In this document: positions 25,136 through 34,195 of the stretch, one piece after another
Position numbering within the stretch: position 1 is the stretch's first letter
Layout: each line of letters starts with the position of its first letter
Notes under the pieces: generated by a model
What the model was told of the DNA's origin: nothing
The model's input: the letters and a program-made list of their open reading frames with translations, nothing else
Database searches by the model: none
Assembly: GCA_903918195.1 (NCBI GenBank)
Contig: CAIXDS010000219.1
Location: 1 to 41,377, forward strand
Source of the DNA: an uncultured Acetobacteraceae bacterium
GTDB lineage: Bacteria; Pseudomonadota; Alphaproteobacteria; Acetobacterales; Acetobacteraceae
Reading direction: 5' to 3'
Length of the DNA: 41,377 nt
Program-made: the position numbers and the translations under genes

Positions 25136-26278
25136 ATGCATGCGATTCCCGCCCGGCCGCCGCGCGACCAGCGCCTGGACATTGTCCGGGGCTGGCTGCA
25201 GCTGTCCATCTTCGCCACCCACGCGGGCGGCACCTTCATCGGCGGCTGGATGATCCACGCGGCCTGGGGGTTTTCCGACAGTTCCGAGCTGTTCGTGTTT
25301 CTGTCCGGCTTTTCCCTCGGCAGCGTGTTCGCCCGTAAGGCGCTGCGGGGTGGCTGGCGGGTCGGGGCGGCCGACCTGCTGTTCCGCACGCGGCGGCTGT
25401 ATCGCATGCATCTGCTGGTGGTGGTGCTGTTCGGCATCATGGTGGCGGCGGCGGGGGCGACCATCCTGCCCGGCGAGGCGGAGCGGCTGGGCTGGGGCTT
25501 GCTTGCCGCCGATCCGCGGCGGTCGGTGCCCGGCATCCTGGCCATGCTGTACCAGCCGGAGTTCATGGGCATCCTGCCGGTGTTCGTCTGGTGCATGCTG
25601 CTGCTGCCGGGTTTTGTCATGGCGCTGGGCCGCTGGGGCGGCGCGGCCATGGGGCTGCCGGTGGCATGCTACGCGGCGGTCTGGGCATTCGGCCTGGCCA
25701 TGCCGAGCCTGCCGCCCGACGGCCGCATCCAGTTCAACCCGTTCGCCTGGCAGCTTCTTTTTCTCACTGGCGCCTGGCTAGGGCGGCGCGCGCTGCGGCA
25801 AGGACGAGCGCTGCCGTTCCGGGCGCCGGCTGCGCGGGTGGCGCTTTGGGCGGCGTTTGCCGTGCTGGCGGCAGGGTTTGTCATGCGGCTGACCTGGTAC
25901 GGGTTCGTCCCGTGGCCGGCGCCGTTCGGCGAGGATTACTGGATTGAAGGCAAGGAGAATCTGGCCTTGCCAAGGCTGCTGCACGCATTGGCACTGGCCT
26001 TTGTGGTGGCGGCGCTGGTGCCGCGCGACGCGCCGTGGATGCACCGCACTCTGCCGCGGGCGCTGGCCCGAATCGGGCAGTACAGCCTGGAGGTGTTCTG
26101 CCTCGGGCTTTTTCTGTCCTGGGGCGCCTCCGCCGTATTCCGGTTGGTCCCGGCGCAGGGCGTGGCGTTCGCCGCGTTGGACATGGCGCTGATCGGTGCG
26201 GGCAGCGTTGCGCTGGCCAGCTTCGCGGCATTGCTGGACCGCCGGCGCGCGGCGCAGCGCATTATGGCGCCGGCCTGA
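25136..26278 (+). CDS. OpgC domain-containing membrane protein
   Basis: The 380-residue protein is an OpgC-type acyltransferase-fold membrane protein. The N-terminal [20 protein letters not shown] region is the family signature (RDxRLDxxRG), followed by [18 protein letters not shown] and about ten hydrophobic segments. FDxxxWQLLFxxG is represented by [17 protein letters not shown]. OpgC in enterobacteria succinylates osmoregulated periplasmic glucans; here the acceptor is unknown and no opgGH genes are near. The ribosome-binding site is weak, so the ATG at 25136 was chosen because homology starts right after it. It is divergent from dcd. Confidence 0.85.
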   Translation: MHAIPARPPRDQRLDIVRGWLQLSIFATHAGGTFIGGWMIHAAWGFSDSSELFVFLSGFSLGSVFARKALRGGWRVGAADLLFRTRRLYRMHLLVVVLFGIMVAAAGATILPGEAERLGWGLLAADPRRSVPGILAMLYQPEFMGILPVFVWCMLLLPGFVMALGRWGGAAMGLPVACYAAVWAFGLAMPSLPPDGRIQFNPFAWQLLFLTGAWLGRRALRQGRALPFRAPAARVALWAAFAVLAAGFVMRLTWYGFVPWPAPFGEDYWIEGKENLALPRLLHALALAFVVAALVPRDAPWMHRTLPRALARIGQYSLEVFCLGLFLSWGASAVFRLVPAQGVAFAALDMALIGAGSVALASFAALLDRRRAAQRIMAPA

Positions 26279-26855
26279 CCGATCCGGCTGACATGAGTTT
26301 CCATAATATATCTTCTGCGATTTTTATCTCTGCATGAACGTCCAATCCCCAAGCCCCCTTTTCCATCCAAAATCGCGCAAATTTTCAATGCCTTGGCGGC
26401 AGACGCCGACCCGGAGTTTTACCGAAATCCATCACTGAGCGGCCGAATGTGGCGTAATTTGCATGTGCGCGATAAGGACCAGTTATCGCGCCTGACCAGA
26501 TGCAGCACCCGCGCGCCAAATGCCGCATGACCGGCGTGCGAATCTCAGCCGATGATGTCGGGAAGGCCCCCTGCCCCTGAACCGCCATCGACGGCCTGGG
26601 TGCGATCGGCATGGGTGAAGGTCATGGTGCGGTACCGCTGTGGCGGCGGGAGAGCGATGACACGCTCCACCACGCAGCGGAATGCCTCGGTCAGCCGCGA
26701 GCTGTTTGCCTCGGCGCCAACCCGGCCGGAGTTCTTCCGCTGCCGGTTAGGGTTGCGACTCCGACGGATAATGCCGTCGGGCCGCAACACAAGCTCTTGA
26801 TTTTGTGTTCCGATTCACGCGGCGGGCGGGCGCATCTGTCGCGATCCGTTCTCCG
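26279..26855. other. 577-base gene-poor region between OpgC and ssb genes
   Basis: The left part (26295-26460) is much lower in GC than its surroundings. A perfect 9-bp inverted repeat, GCGCGATAA (26467-26475) and TTATCGCGC (26483-26491), with a 7-base spacer could be an operator or an RNA hairpin. The right part holds a weak minus-strand frame at 26545-26790. I see no RNA gene and no complete known gene; a decayed gene or element is possible. Confidence 0.45.
26545..26790 (-). CDS. Doubtful 81-residue frame, possibly a gene remnant
   Basis: The frame reads MLRPDGIIRRSRNPNRQRKN.. and ends AVDGGSGAGGLPDIIG. A central piece (CVVERVIALPPPQRYRTMTF) has a faint resemblance to the loop before the catalytic strand of IS30-type transposases, but the catalytic residues expected after it are missing. 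No convincing ribosome-binding site is visible. It may be a degraded fragment or not coding at all. Confidence 0.2.
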   Translation of the reverse strand: MLRPDGIIRRSRNPNRQRKNSGRVGAEANSSRLTEAFRCVVERVIALPPPQRYRTMTFTHADRTQAVDGGSGAGGLPDIIG

Positions 26856-27383
26856 TCAGAACGGAATCTCGTCGTCGAGGTCGCCGCCGCCCTTGGGGGC
26901 GTCCCAGGACGGGCCACCGCGCCCTGCCGCAGGCGGAGCGGCCGGGCGGGCTGCCGGCGCCCGCTCGCTTTTCTGGTAGCCGCCGCTGCTCTCGCCGCCA
27001 TAGCCGGCCCCGCCACCCTCGCCGCCTTCACCACGGCCGTCGAGCAGGGTGAGTTCGCCGCGAAACCGGCCGATCACTACTTCAGTGGTGTATTTTTCCT
27101 GGCCGGACTGGTCGGTCCATTTGCGCGTCTGCAGCGAGCCTTCAACGTAAACCTTGCGGCCCTTGCGCACGTATTTCTCGACCACATCGGCGATGCGCTC
27201 GTTGAACACCACAACCCGGTGCCACTCGGTGCGTTCCTTGCGCTCGCCCGAGGCGCGGTCGGTCCAGTTCTCGCTCGTGGCCAGGTTGAACTGCACGATC
27301 TTCGTGCCGTCCTGGGTGGTCCGCACCTCCGGGTCCTTGCCCAGGTTGCCGATCAGGATGACCTTGTTAACCGAGCCCGCCAT
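26856..27383 (-). CDS. ssb: Single-stranded DNA-binding protein
   Basis: The 175-residue protein has an OB-fold domain (residues 1-112: MAGSVNKVILIGNLGKDPEV, FNLATSENWTD, TEWHRVVVFNERIADVVEKY, KVYVEGSLQTRKW). A Gly-rich disordered linker (GEGGEGGGAGYGGESSGG) and an Ala/Pro stretch follow, and it ends in the acidic DLDDEIPF tip that recruits replication and repair partners. It coats single-stranded DNA as a tetramer. In many bacteria ssb is divergent from uvrA; here uvrA is 13 kb away, and I see no LexA box in front of ssb. Confidence 0.97.
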   Translation of the reverse strand: MAGSVNKVILIGNLGKDPEVRTTQDGTKIVQFNLATSENWTDRASGERKERTEWHRVVVFNERIADVVEKYVRKGRKVYVEGSLQTRKWTDQSGQEKYTTEVVIGRFRGELTLLDGRGEGGEGGGAGYGGESSGGYQKSERAPAARPAAPPAAGRGGPSWDAPKGGGDLDDEIPF

Positions 27384-27402
27384 GTCTGCTCACCCTATCT
27401 CT

Positions 27403-27431
27403 GTATAAACGGCAAATTTCCGCCAGTCTAA
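27403..27431 (-). promoter_or_regulatory. Candidate sigma70 promoter of ssb
   Basis: On the minus strand TTAGAC (27426-27431) and TTATAC (27403-27408) are 17 bases apart, ending 19 bases before the ssb ATG. The region is clearly AT-richer than the surroundings. The leader would be only about 12 bases long. Confidence 0.4.
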
Positions 27432-27573
27432 TCTACTCTCGGGACCATGGACATCCGCTTGCCGCCCGCGAACGATAAGCCGCGGCAGCGGACTCCAGGA
27501 TGCGGGGTATTCGGCCAGGGTGGCGGGGCGGCCAGACCATCGATCGCGACGGTCGGAACCTAAGAAACCGGAA

Positions 27574-27650
27574 TGGGGCGAGCGACGGGACTCGAACCCG
27601 CGACATCCAAGACCACAACCTGGCGCTCTACCATCTGAGCTACGCCCGCC
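27574..27650 (-). tRNA. tRNA-His (GTG)
   Basis: The minus strand gives a full cloverleaf: acceptor GCGGGCG/CGCTCGC with an encoded extra G at -1 (27650) opposite C73, D arm TAGCTCAGATGGTAGAGC, anticodon stem CCAGG/CTTGG with loop TTGTGGT (anticodon GTG), T arm GCGGGTTCGAGTCCCGT, and encoded CCA (27574-27576). The G-1:C73 pair is the identity element of tRNA-His. Confidence 0.97.
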
Positions 27651-27670
27651 ATACCCGGTGGACGCGCGGT

Positions 27671-28870
27671 CTACGCCGTTCGCGCCCGGCCCGTCAACGG
27701 GGCCGCGCCGGCACCGGCAAAATGCGCCGCCAGCCGCTCGATCGCCGCATCCAGCACCTCCGGGCGCTTGCAGAAGGCGAAGCGCGCGTAGTGGCCCGGC
27801 GCCTCTCCCTCGTAGAAGGCCGAAACAGGGATCGCCGTCACCCCGGCAGCCTCAGTGATGTGGCAGCAGAATTCGGCATCATCGCCGTTGAACCCCAGCG
27901 GGGAGAAATCGGCCGTGATGAAATAACTGCCCTGCACGGGCAGCACGCCGAAGCCGATGCGCGCCAGCCCCTCGGCCAGCCGGTCGCGCTTCCCGGCCAG
28001 GCCGGCAGCCAGGCCGGCGAAATAGGCATCGTCCTTGGCCAGACCCACCGCCACGGCACGCTGCAGGTTGGGCGGTGTGGTGAAGGTGAGGTTCTGGTGC
28101 GCCTTCGCCGCCACGCTGGCGAGCGCCCGGCAGGCGGTGATGTAGCCCACCTTCCAGCCGGTGAGCGAAAACGTCTTGCCGGCGCTGCCGATGCGCAGGC
28201 AGCGCTCACGCATGCCGGGCAGCGTCATCAGCGGAATGTGCCGCCAGTTGTCATAGGTGATATGCTCATAAACTTCGTCGCACACCGCGTAGGCGTCGTG
28301 GCGGACCAGCAGGTCGGCGATGCAGCCGAGTTCGGCGGCGCTGAACACTTTTCCGGTCGGGTTCATCGGCGTGTTGAACAGGATCGCCTTGGTCTTCGGG
28401 CCGAAGGCGGCGGCCAGTTCGGCGCGCGGCAACTCCCAGTCCGGCGGCTGCAGCCGCACCAGCCTGGGCACCGCGCCCAGCAGCCGCACCACCGGCAGGT
28501 AGGTGTCGTACAGCGGCTCGATCAGCACCACCTCGTCGCCCGGGTCCAGCAGCGCCATCAGGCTGGCCGCGAGTGCCTCTGTGGCGCCCGAGGTCACCAC
28601 CACCTCGGCATCGGCATCGACCTGCAGCCCGTAGAAACGGGCGTTGGTGGCCGCGACGGCCTGGCGCAGCTCCGGCAGGCCGGTCATTGGCGGGTACTGG
28701 TTGCGCCCGTCCAGCAGCGCTTCGGCAGCGGCGCGCACCACGTCCTCGGGTCCGTCGGTATCCGGAAACCCCTGGCCGAGGTTGATCGCGCCATGCCGGG
28801 CGGCCAGCGCCGACATGACGGTGAAGATCGTGGTTCCGGTAGCCGACAAAAGCGCGTTGGGCTGCGTCAC
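27671..28870 (-). CDS. PLP-dependent class I/II aminotransferase
   Basis: The 399-residue enzyme starts with GTG at 28870 (GGGGAGG ten bases upstream). Fold-type I landmarks: INLGQGFPDTDGPEDV, NQYPPMTGLPELRQAVA, VVVTSGATEALAASL, FNTPMNPTGKVFS, AVCDEVYEHITYD and the PLP lysine in SAGKTFSLTGWKVGY. The profile is close to YbdL methionine aminotransferase and kynurenine/glutamine transaminases, but the amino donor cannot be fixed from sequence. The frame runs far upstream without family similarity, so the longer start is rejected. It lies just downstream of tRNA-His in the window but is transcribed towards it. Confidence 0.88.
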   Translation of the reverse strand: MTQPNALLSATGTTIFTVMSALAARHGAINLGQGFPDTDGPEDVVRAAAEALLDGRNQYPPMTGLPELRQAVAATNARFYGLQVDADAEVVVTSGATEALAASLMALLDPGDEVVLIEPLYDTYLPVVRLLGAVPRLVRLQPPDWELPRAELAAAFGPKTKAILFNTPMNPTGKVFSAAELGCIADLLVRHDAYAVCDEVYEHITYDNWRHIPLMTLPGMRERCLRIGSAGKTFSLTGWKVGYITACRALASVAAKAHQNLTFTTPPNLQRAVAVGLAKDDAYFAGLAAGLAGKRDRLAEGLARIGFGVLPVQGSYFITADFSPLGFNGDDAEFCCHITEAAGVTAIPVSAFYEGEAPGHYARFAFCKRPEVLDAAIERLAAHFAGAGAAPLTGRARTA

Positions 28871-29578
<708 letters not shown>

Positions 29579-29625
29579 CCGGCCGGCCCGACTCGCGCCG
29601 GGCGGGGAACGAAATCGACTTCCGG

Positions 29626-29681
29626 CCGCTTTGCGAACGACGTAAAGCGGTCGCCAACGGGAGCCGCGTGGGGCGGCTCCC
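29626..29681 (+). promoter_or_regulatory. Two consecutive hairpins between glnB and glnA
   Basis: CCGCTTTGCG (29626-29635) pairs with CGTAAAGCGG (29641-29650) around AACGA with one G-U pair. GGGAGCCGC (29659-29667) pairs perfectly with GCGGCTCCC (29673-29681) around a GTGGG loop. Neither has a T-tract, so they are more likely RNA-processing or stability structures that set different levels of glnB and glnA than full terminators. Confidence 0.55.
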
Positions 29682-29720
29682 TGCGCGCCGCCCGGCGGCG
29701 TTTGGACGAGGGATGAAGTA

Positions 29721-31148
29721 ATGACGAGCAAGGCGACCGACAGCAACGTAGCCAAGGTCCTGGATCTGATTAAGGAGCACTCCGTCGAGTACGTGGACCT
29801 GCGGTTCACCGACCCGCGCGGCAAGTGGCAGCACACGGCGCAGCACGTCTCGACCATCGACGAGGACGTGTTCAGCGATGGCTTCGGGTTCGACGGCTCC
29901 TCGATCGCCGGCTGGAAGGCGATCAACGAGTCCGATATGATCCTGCTGCCGGACGCCAGCACTGCGGTGCTGGACCCGTTCGCGGCCAAGCCGTCGCTGA
30001 TCCTGGTGTGCGACGTGATCGAGCCCTCCACCGGTCAGCCGTACACCCGCGACCCGCGCAGCACCGCCAAGAAGGCCGAGGCCTATCTGCGGGCGTCCGG
30101 CGTCGGCGACACCGCGGTGTTCGGCCCCGAGGCCGAGTTCTTCGTGTTCGACAGCGTCAAGTTCGGCACTGGCCAGAACTACGGCATCTACCAAATCGAC
30201 AGCCAGGAAGGCCCGCAGGCCAGCCTGAAGGACTACCCGGAAGGCAATCTGGGCCACCGCCCGAGCGTCAAGGGCGGCTACTTCCCCGTCCCGCCGGTGG
30301 ACAGCGAGAGCGACCTGCGCGCCGAGATGCTGTCCACGATGGCCGAAATGGGCGTTATCGTCGAGAAGCACCACCACGAGGTGGCGCAGTCCCAGCATGA
30401 GCTGGGCATCAAGTTCGGCCCGCTGGTGCGGTTGGCCGACCATCTGCAGATCTACAAGTACGTCATCCACAACGTGGCGCACAGCTACGGCAAGACCGCG
30501 ACGTTCATGCCGAAGCCGATCTACGGCGACAACGGCTCGGGCATGCACGTCCACCAGTCGATCTGGAAGGAAGGCAAGCCGCTGTTCGGCGGTAACGGCT
30601 ATGCCGACCTGTCGGAAACCGCGCTGCACTACATCGGCGGCATCATCAAGCACGCCAAGGCGATCAACGCGTTCACCAACCCGACGACGAACAGCTACAA
30701 GCGCCTGATCCCGGGCTTCGAGGCGCCGGTGCTGCTGGCCTACTCCTCGCGCAACCGCTCGGCGTCCTGCCGCATCCCGTATGCGACCAGCCCGAAGGCC
30801 AAGCGCGTCGAGGTCCGCTTCCCCGATCCGGCCGCCAACCCGTACCTGGGCTTCTCGGCCATGCTGCTGGCCGGGCTCGACGGCATCAAGAACAAGATCC
30901 ATCCGGGCGACCCGATGGATAAGGACCTGTACGACCTGCCGCCGGAAGAGCTGCACGGCATCCCGACCGTGTGCGGCAGCCTGCGTGAGGCACTCGGCGC
31001 GCTCGCGGCCGACCACGAGTTCCTGCTCGCCGGCGACGTGTTCACCGCCGACCAGATCGAGAGCTATATCGAGCTGAAGTGGAACGAGGTGTACCGCTTC
31101 GAGCACACCCCGCACCCGGTCGAATTCGAGCTGTACTACTCGGTCTGA
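29721..31148 (+). CDS. glnA: Glutamine synthetase type I
   Basis: The 475-residue dodecameric enzyme condenses ammonia and glutamate. Motifs: [29 protein letters not shown] (metal Glu), [32 protein letters not shown] (ATP/metal) and the [10 protein letters not shown] loop. The adenylylation site is Tyr404 in [11 protein letters not shown], so activity is expected to be switched by GlnE under P-II control. GAGGG lies eight bases before the ATG. A strong terminator-like hairpin follows at 31178. Confidence 0.97.
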   Translation: MTSKATDSNVAKVLDLIKEHSVEYVDLRFTDPRGKWQHTAQHVSTIDEDVFSDGFGFDGSSIAGWKAINESDMILLPDASTAVLDPFAAKPSLILVCDVIEPSTGQPYTRDPRSTAKKAEAYLRASGVGDTAVFGPEAEFFVFDSVKFGTGQNYGIYQIDSQEGPQASLKDYPEGNLGHRPSVKGGYFPVPPVDSESDLRAEMLSTMAEMGVIVEKHHHEVAQSQHELGIKFGPLVRLADHLQIYKYVIHNVAHSYGKTATFMPKPIYGDNGSGMHVHQSIWKEGKPLFGGNGYADLSETALHYIGGIIKHAKAINAFTNPTTNSYKRLIPGFEAPVLLAYSSRNRSASCRIPYATSPKAKRVEVRFPDPAANPYLGFSAMLLAGLDGIKNKIHPGDPMDKDLYDLPPEELHGIPTVCGSLREALGALAADHEFLLAGDVFTADQIESYIELKWNEVYRFEHTPHPVEFELYYSV

Positions 31149-31177
31149 ACCGGCTTTTTCTTTCCCGTGCCTGCCAG

Positions 31178-31204
31178 CCCCCGCGCCGCAAGGTGCGGGG
31201 GTTT
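31178..31204 (+). terminator. Terminator of the glnBA operon
   Basis: CCCCCGCGCC (31178-31187) and GGTGCGGGGG (31192-31201) form a 10-bp stem with one G-U pair closed by a GCAA (GNRA) tetraloop, followed by TTTG. It lies 30 bases after the glnA stop. Confidence 0.7.
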
Positions 31205-31230
31205 GCGTGTAATGGGCCGCACGGTTCAAG

Positions 31231-31299
31231 TGAGGAAGGCCAGGGGCTCTGCCCCTGGACCCTGGCAGGGGTCGGTGGACCCCTGCCCCCCATTCCTCA
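31231..31299. repeat. Palindromic intergenic repeat, copy E
   Basis: The core CCAGGGGCTCTGCCCCTGG (31240-31258) is a perfect palindrome with a 3-base loop and is shared with copies A-C. The copy is bounded by TGAGGAA (31231-31237) and TTCCTCA (31293-31299). It fills the gap between the glnA terminator and the converging tmk gene, and its right end supplies the tmk stop codon. Confidence 0.75.
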
Positions 31300-31956
31300 A
31301 GCGCTTCGGGTTTCCGCCAGGAAATCCCGGATGACGGCGGCCACCTCCGCTTGCACCACCTCGGCCGGCCGGTGCGCGTCAATGACCACATGCCGCGCCG
31401 GCGCCGACGCCGCCTGATCGAGGAAACTCCGGCGCACCCGGCGCTGGAACTCCAGACCGAGCGACTCGAAACGGTCCTCCCGGCTGCCCTCCGCCCGCAG
31501 GCGCGCGAGGCCCCGCGCCAGCGCAACCTCCGGGTCAACATCCAGCACCACGGTCAGGTCGGGCCACAGATCGCCGGTGGACAGCGCATGCACCGTGCGA
31601 ATCGCCGCCGCATCCAGGCCGCGGCCTGCGCCCTGGTAGGCCAGCGTAGAGCCCACATAGCGGTCCGACATCACCACCCGGCCGGCTGCCAGCGCAGGAC
31701 GAATCACCCGCGCAACATGCTGCGCCCGCGCCGCGGCGATGAGCAGCAGCTCAGCCTGCGGCTCCCAGTCATGCGCCCCGCGCGCCAACAGCATGGCGCG
31801 AATGGCCTGGCCCTCCGCAGTGCCGCCGGGCTCGCGCGTGGGCAGAAACCCGCCCGTAACCTCGTGCAGCACCTCGCCCAGATGCGCCAGCGCGCCCGTC
31901 TTGCCGCTGCCGTCGCATCCTTCGAGGGCGAAAAATACGCCGGCGCGCGGCGGCAC
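31297..31956 (-). CDS. tmk: Thymidylate kinase
   Basis: The 219-residue enzyme phosphorylates dTMP to dTDP. P-loop [19 protein letters not shown] (residues 8-26; Gly replaces the more usual second Ser/Thr after GKT), TREPGGT near 40, [19 protein letters not shown] near 96, and an Arg-rich lid [16 protein letters not shown]. The gene begins four bases after dacC and closes the mltB-rlpA-dacC-tmk operon. In many alphaproteobacteria holB follows tmk; here only repeat copy E follows. The Ala-stop codons (GCT TGA) coincide with the conserved end of that repeat. Confidence 0.93.
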   Translation of the reverse strand: MPPRAGVFFALEGCDGSGKTGALAHLGEVLHEVTGGFLPTREPGGTAEGQAIRAMLLARGAHDWEPQAELLLIAAARAQHVARVIRPALAAGRVVMSDRYVGSTLAYQGAGRGLDAAAIRTVHALSTGDLWPDLTVVLDVDPEVALARGLARLRAEGSREDRFESLGLEFQRRVRRSFLDQAASAPARHVVIDAHRPAEVVQAEVAAVIRDFLAETRSA

Positions 31957-31960
31957 CTAA

Positions 31961-33199
31961 TCAGCTGCCGGTCACGAAGCGGGACAGCACCGCCAGAGCA
32001 CGCCCGGGCAGGCTCAGCCGGGGCACATCGGCGCCGGCCAGCAGCGGAATCTGCAGGTCGGGAACCCCCTGCCCCGCCACGGTCAGCCGCCCCAGCGTGC
32101 TGCCGCGGGTCACCGGCGCCGGCACCGGGCTGTCGTATTCCACCGTCACCTTGGCGGTCTTGCGCCAGGCACGCGGCATCGTCACCACCAGGTCGCGCCC
32201 ACCCACCAGCGGCACCGTGGGCTGGGTGCCGAGCCACACCGGCGCCTGCTCCACCGTGTCGCCGGCGGTGAACAGCGTCACGTCCTCGAACTCGCGGAAT
32301 GCCCATTCCAGCAGACGCTCGCTCTCCTCGCCGCGCTGGTGCATCGAGTTCAGGCCGTTCACCACCAGCACGATCCGCCGCCCGCTGCGCTCCGCACTCG
32401 CCACCAGGCCGAAGCCGCCATCGTCGGTGTGGCCGGTCTTCAGCCCGTCGGCGAGCCCCTTCTGCACCAGTGGGTTGCGATTCTGTTGCTCGATGTTGTT
32501 GTATTTAAATGTTTTTTCGGAGTCGTATTTGTAGTATTCAGGAAAGTCCTGGATCAACCGGCGGGCCAGGGTGGCAATGTCGCGCGCGCTCATCTTCTGC
32601 TCGGGGTCCGGCCAGCCCGTCGCGTTGCGGAAATTGGCGTGTTCCAGTCCGAGCTCGCGCGCCTTCTGGTTCATCTGCTCGGCGAACTGTTCCTCGGACC
32701 CCGCGATCGCTTCGGCGAACACAATGCAGGCATCATTGCCGGACTGCACGATCACGCCGCGGATCAGGTCCTCGACCTTCACCTGCGAGCCGATCTGCAC
32801 GAACATCTTCGACCCGCCCATGCGCCAGGCCCGCTCGGAGACCGGCAGTTCCTGGGTGAGCTGCAGCCGGCCGGATTTCAGCAGGCTGTAGACGATGTAC
32901 ATCGTCATCAGCTTGGTCATGGACGACGGCGGCATCGGCGCGTCGGCGTCCTTGTCCAGCAGCGTGGCACCGGTGTTGAAGTCGAGAATCACCGCCCACC
33001 GCGCGGCGGTATCGAGCGGGCCGAGCGGCGTGTTGGCCGGGCTGCCGGTCGGTACCGCGGCCTCGGCGGGCTTGCGGGCGCCGTGCGCCGGCGCCGCGGG
33101 ATGCACGGCTGGGTGCTGCGCCGGGCGCGGCTGCTGGGCGGCGGCGAGAGCCGGCACGCCGAGCGCGGCACCCGCCAGCAGGATACGACGGCTAAGCAT
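31961..33199 (-). CDS. dacC: D-alanyl-D-alanine carboxypeptidase (PBP5/6 family)
   Basis: The 412-residue exported enzyme trims the terminal D-Ala of peptidoglycan stem peptides. Active-site motifs are intact: SxxK at 93-96 (SMTK), SGN at 153-155 and KTG at 254-256. A C-terminal PBP5-type beta domain follows (VTLFTAGDTVEQAPVWLG..) with a terminal amphipathic stretch (LPGRALAVLSRFV) for membrane attachment. The signal (MLSRRILLAGAALGVPALAAA) has a twin-arginine-like RR. Residues about 218-240 (FPEYYKYDSEKTFKYNN) are encoded by an AT-rich block of rare codons. It lies between rlpA (30 bases) and tmk (4 bases). Close relatives are also called dacA or dacF. Confidence 0.93.
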   Translation of the reverse strand: MLSRRILLAGAALGVPALAAAQQPRPAQHPAVHPAAPAHGARKPAEAAVPTGSPANTPLGPLDTAARWAVILDFNTGATLLDKDADAPMPPSSMTKLMTMYIVYSLLKSGRLQLTQELPVSERAWRMGGSKMFVQIGSQVKVEDLIRGVIVQSGNDACIVFAEAIAGSEEQFAEQMNQKARELGLEHANFRNATGWPDPEQKMSARDIATLARRLIQDFPEYYKYDSEKTFKYNNIEQQNRNPLVQKGLADGLKTGHTDDGGFGLVASAERSGRRIVLVVNGLNSMHQRGEESERLLEWAFREFEDVTLFTAGDTVEQAPVWLGTQPTVPLVGGRDLVVTMPRAWRKTAKVTVEYDSPVPAPVTRGSTLGRLTVAGQGVPDLQIPLLAGADVPRLSLPGRALAVLSRFVTGS

Positions 33200-33229
33200 G
33201 AGGGAACTCCTTGCGCGGACTCGGATGGC

Positions 33230-34195
33230 CTAGAAATCGTCCACGGTAATGCGGGCATCTGATACGCCGGCGGCCAGCGCACGGTCCAGCGTGGCGTCGG
33301 CATCGGCAGTGTCGCGCAGCGGGCCGATACGCACGCGATAGGCAAAATCGCGGGAGGAGCCGGTGTCGGTCGAGACGCGTGCGCCCAAAGCTGCCAGCCG
33401 CCGCTGCATGACCGAGGCGTATTGCAGCCGGGCGAAGCTGCCGCATTCCACGTACAACGATCCGGGCGATGGCACCGTCTGCCACACCTGCTCGGGCAGC
33501 CGCAACGGCACGTCCGCCGGCCCGGCACCGGTCGCCGCCGCTGCCACCACCGGCCCGGTCGCGGCCACGCGCAGCCGGCCGGACTGCACGGCACCGGCGG
33601 GCGGCGGCAGGCTTTCGGTCTGCACGGTATCGACCGGCGCGGCCGACACCGCGAGCGTCGTCGGCGCGCCCATGCCGGTGGCAAGCTGACGGCTTTCGGT
33701 CTCCAACACGTCCACGCGCACACGAAACGGCGAACCGCCCGACGCCCCCAGCAATTCGGCCGTGCGGCGCGTCACCGCGATCAGCCTTCCGGGCTCGGCG
33801 GGGCCGCGATCGTTGACGCGCACCAGCACCGCCCGCCCGGTTTGCAGGTTGGTTACCCGCGCCAGCGCAGGCAATTGCAGCGTGCGATGGGCGGCCGCGA
33901 GCGCGCCCTGGTCGAACGCCTCGCCATCGGCGGTCAGCCCCGATTGGTTGCCGGCCAGCATGGCGAGGCCGGTATCGGTATAGGCGAACTGCTCGCGCGG
34001 GTAGCGCCAGATGCCGCCGGCTTCGTACGGTTCGCCCACCACATAATGCGGCGCCGGCAGGGAGGATGGGCCGCCATGCGTGTCGCACCCCGCCAGAGCG
34101 GCGGCCAGCACTAGGAGTACGCACCGCCACGCCCGCGGGCGTTGCCGGCGGCCCGGAACGGCGGACGCGTCGTGATTCCGGGCCGCCGGCATCAA
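33230..34195 (-). CDS. rlpA: RlpA-like septal lipoprotein with SPOR domain
   Basis: The 321-residue protein is a lipoprotein (lipobox LAGC at residues 34-37). It has a double-psi beta-barrel lytic transglycosylase domain, LTADGEAFDQGALAAAHRTL then ARVTNLQTGRAVLVRVNDRGP, including the Asp of NDRGP. A variable Ala/Pro linker follows, then a C-terminal SPOR domain (about 245-321: GSLYVECGSFARLQYASVMQ..YRVRIGPLRD) that binds denuded glycans at the septum. It separates dividing cells together with amidases. The ATG overlaps the mltB stop by four bases (ATGA), putting two transglycosylases and a carboxypeptidase in one operon. Confidence 0.9.
   Translation of the reverse strand: MMPAARNHDASAVPGRRQRPRAWRCVLLVLAAALAGCDTHGGPSSLPAPHYVVGEPYEAGGIWRYPREQFAYTDTGLAMLAGNQSGLTADGEAFDQGALAAAHRTLQLPALARVTNLQTGRAVLVRVNDRGPAEPGRLIAVTRRTAELLGASGGSPFRVRVDVLETESRQLATGMGAPTTLAVSAAPVDTVQTESLPPPAGAVQSGRLRVAATGPVVAAAATGAGPADVPLRLPEQVWQTVPSPGSLYVECGSFARLQYASVMQRRLAALGARVSTDTGSSRDFAYRVRIGPLRDTADADATLDRALAAGVSDARITVDDF

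Noticed and set aside
26545..26790. Transposase remnant of the IS30 type
   Set aside because: Only a faint resemblance over about 20 residues, with no catalytic residues, terminal repeats or target duplication. Listed as a doubtful frame only.
29713..29721. Two-codon upstream frame ATG AAG TAA overlapping the glnA start (TAATG)
   Set aside because: It lies between the glnA ribosome-binding site and the true ATG with no spacing of its own; GAGGG is placed correctly for glnA, so the mini-frame is likely incidental.
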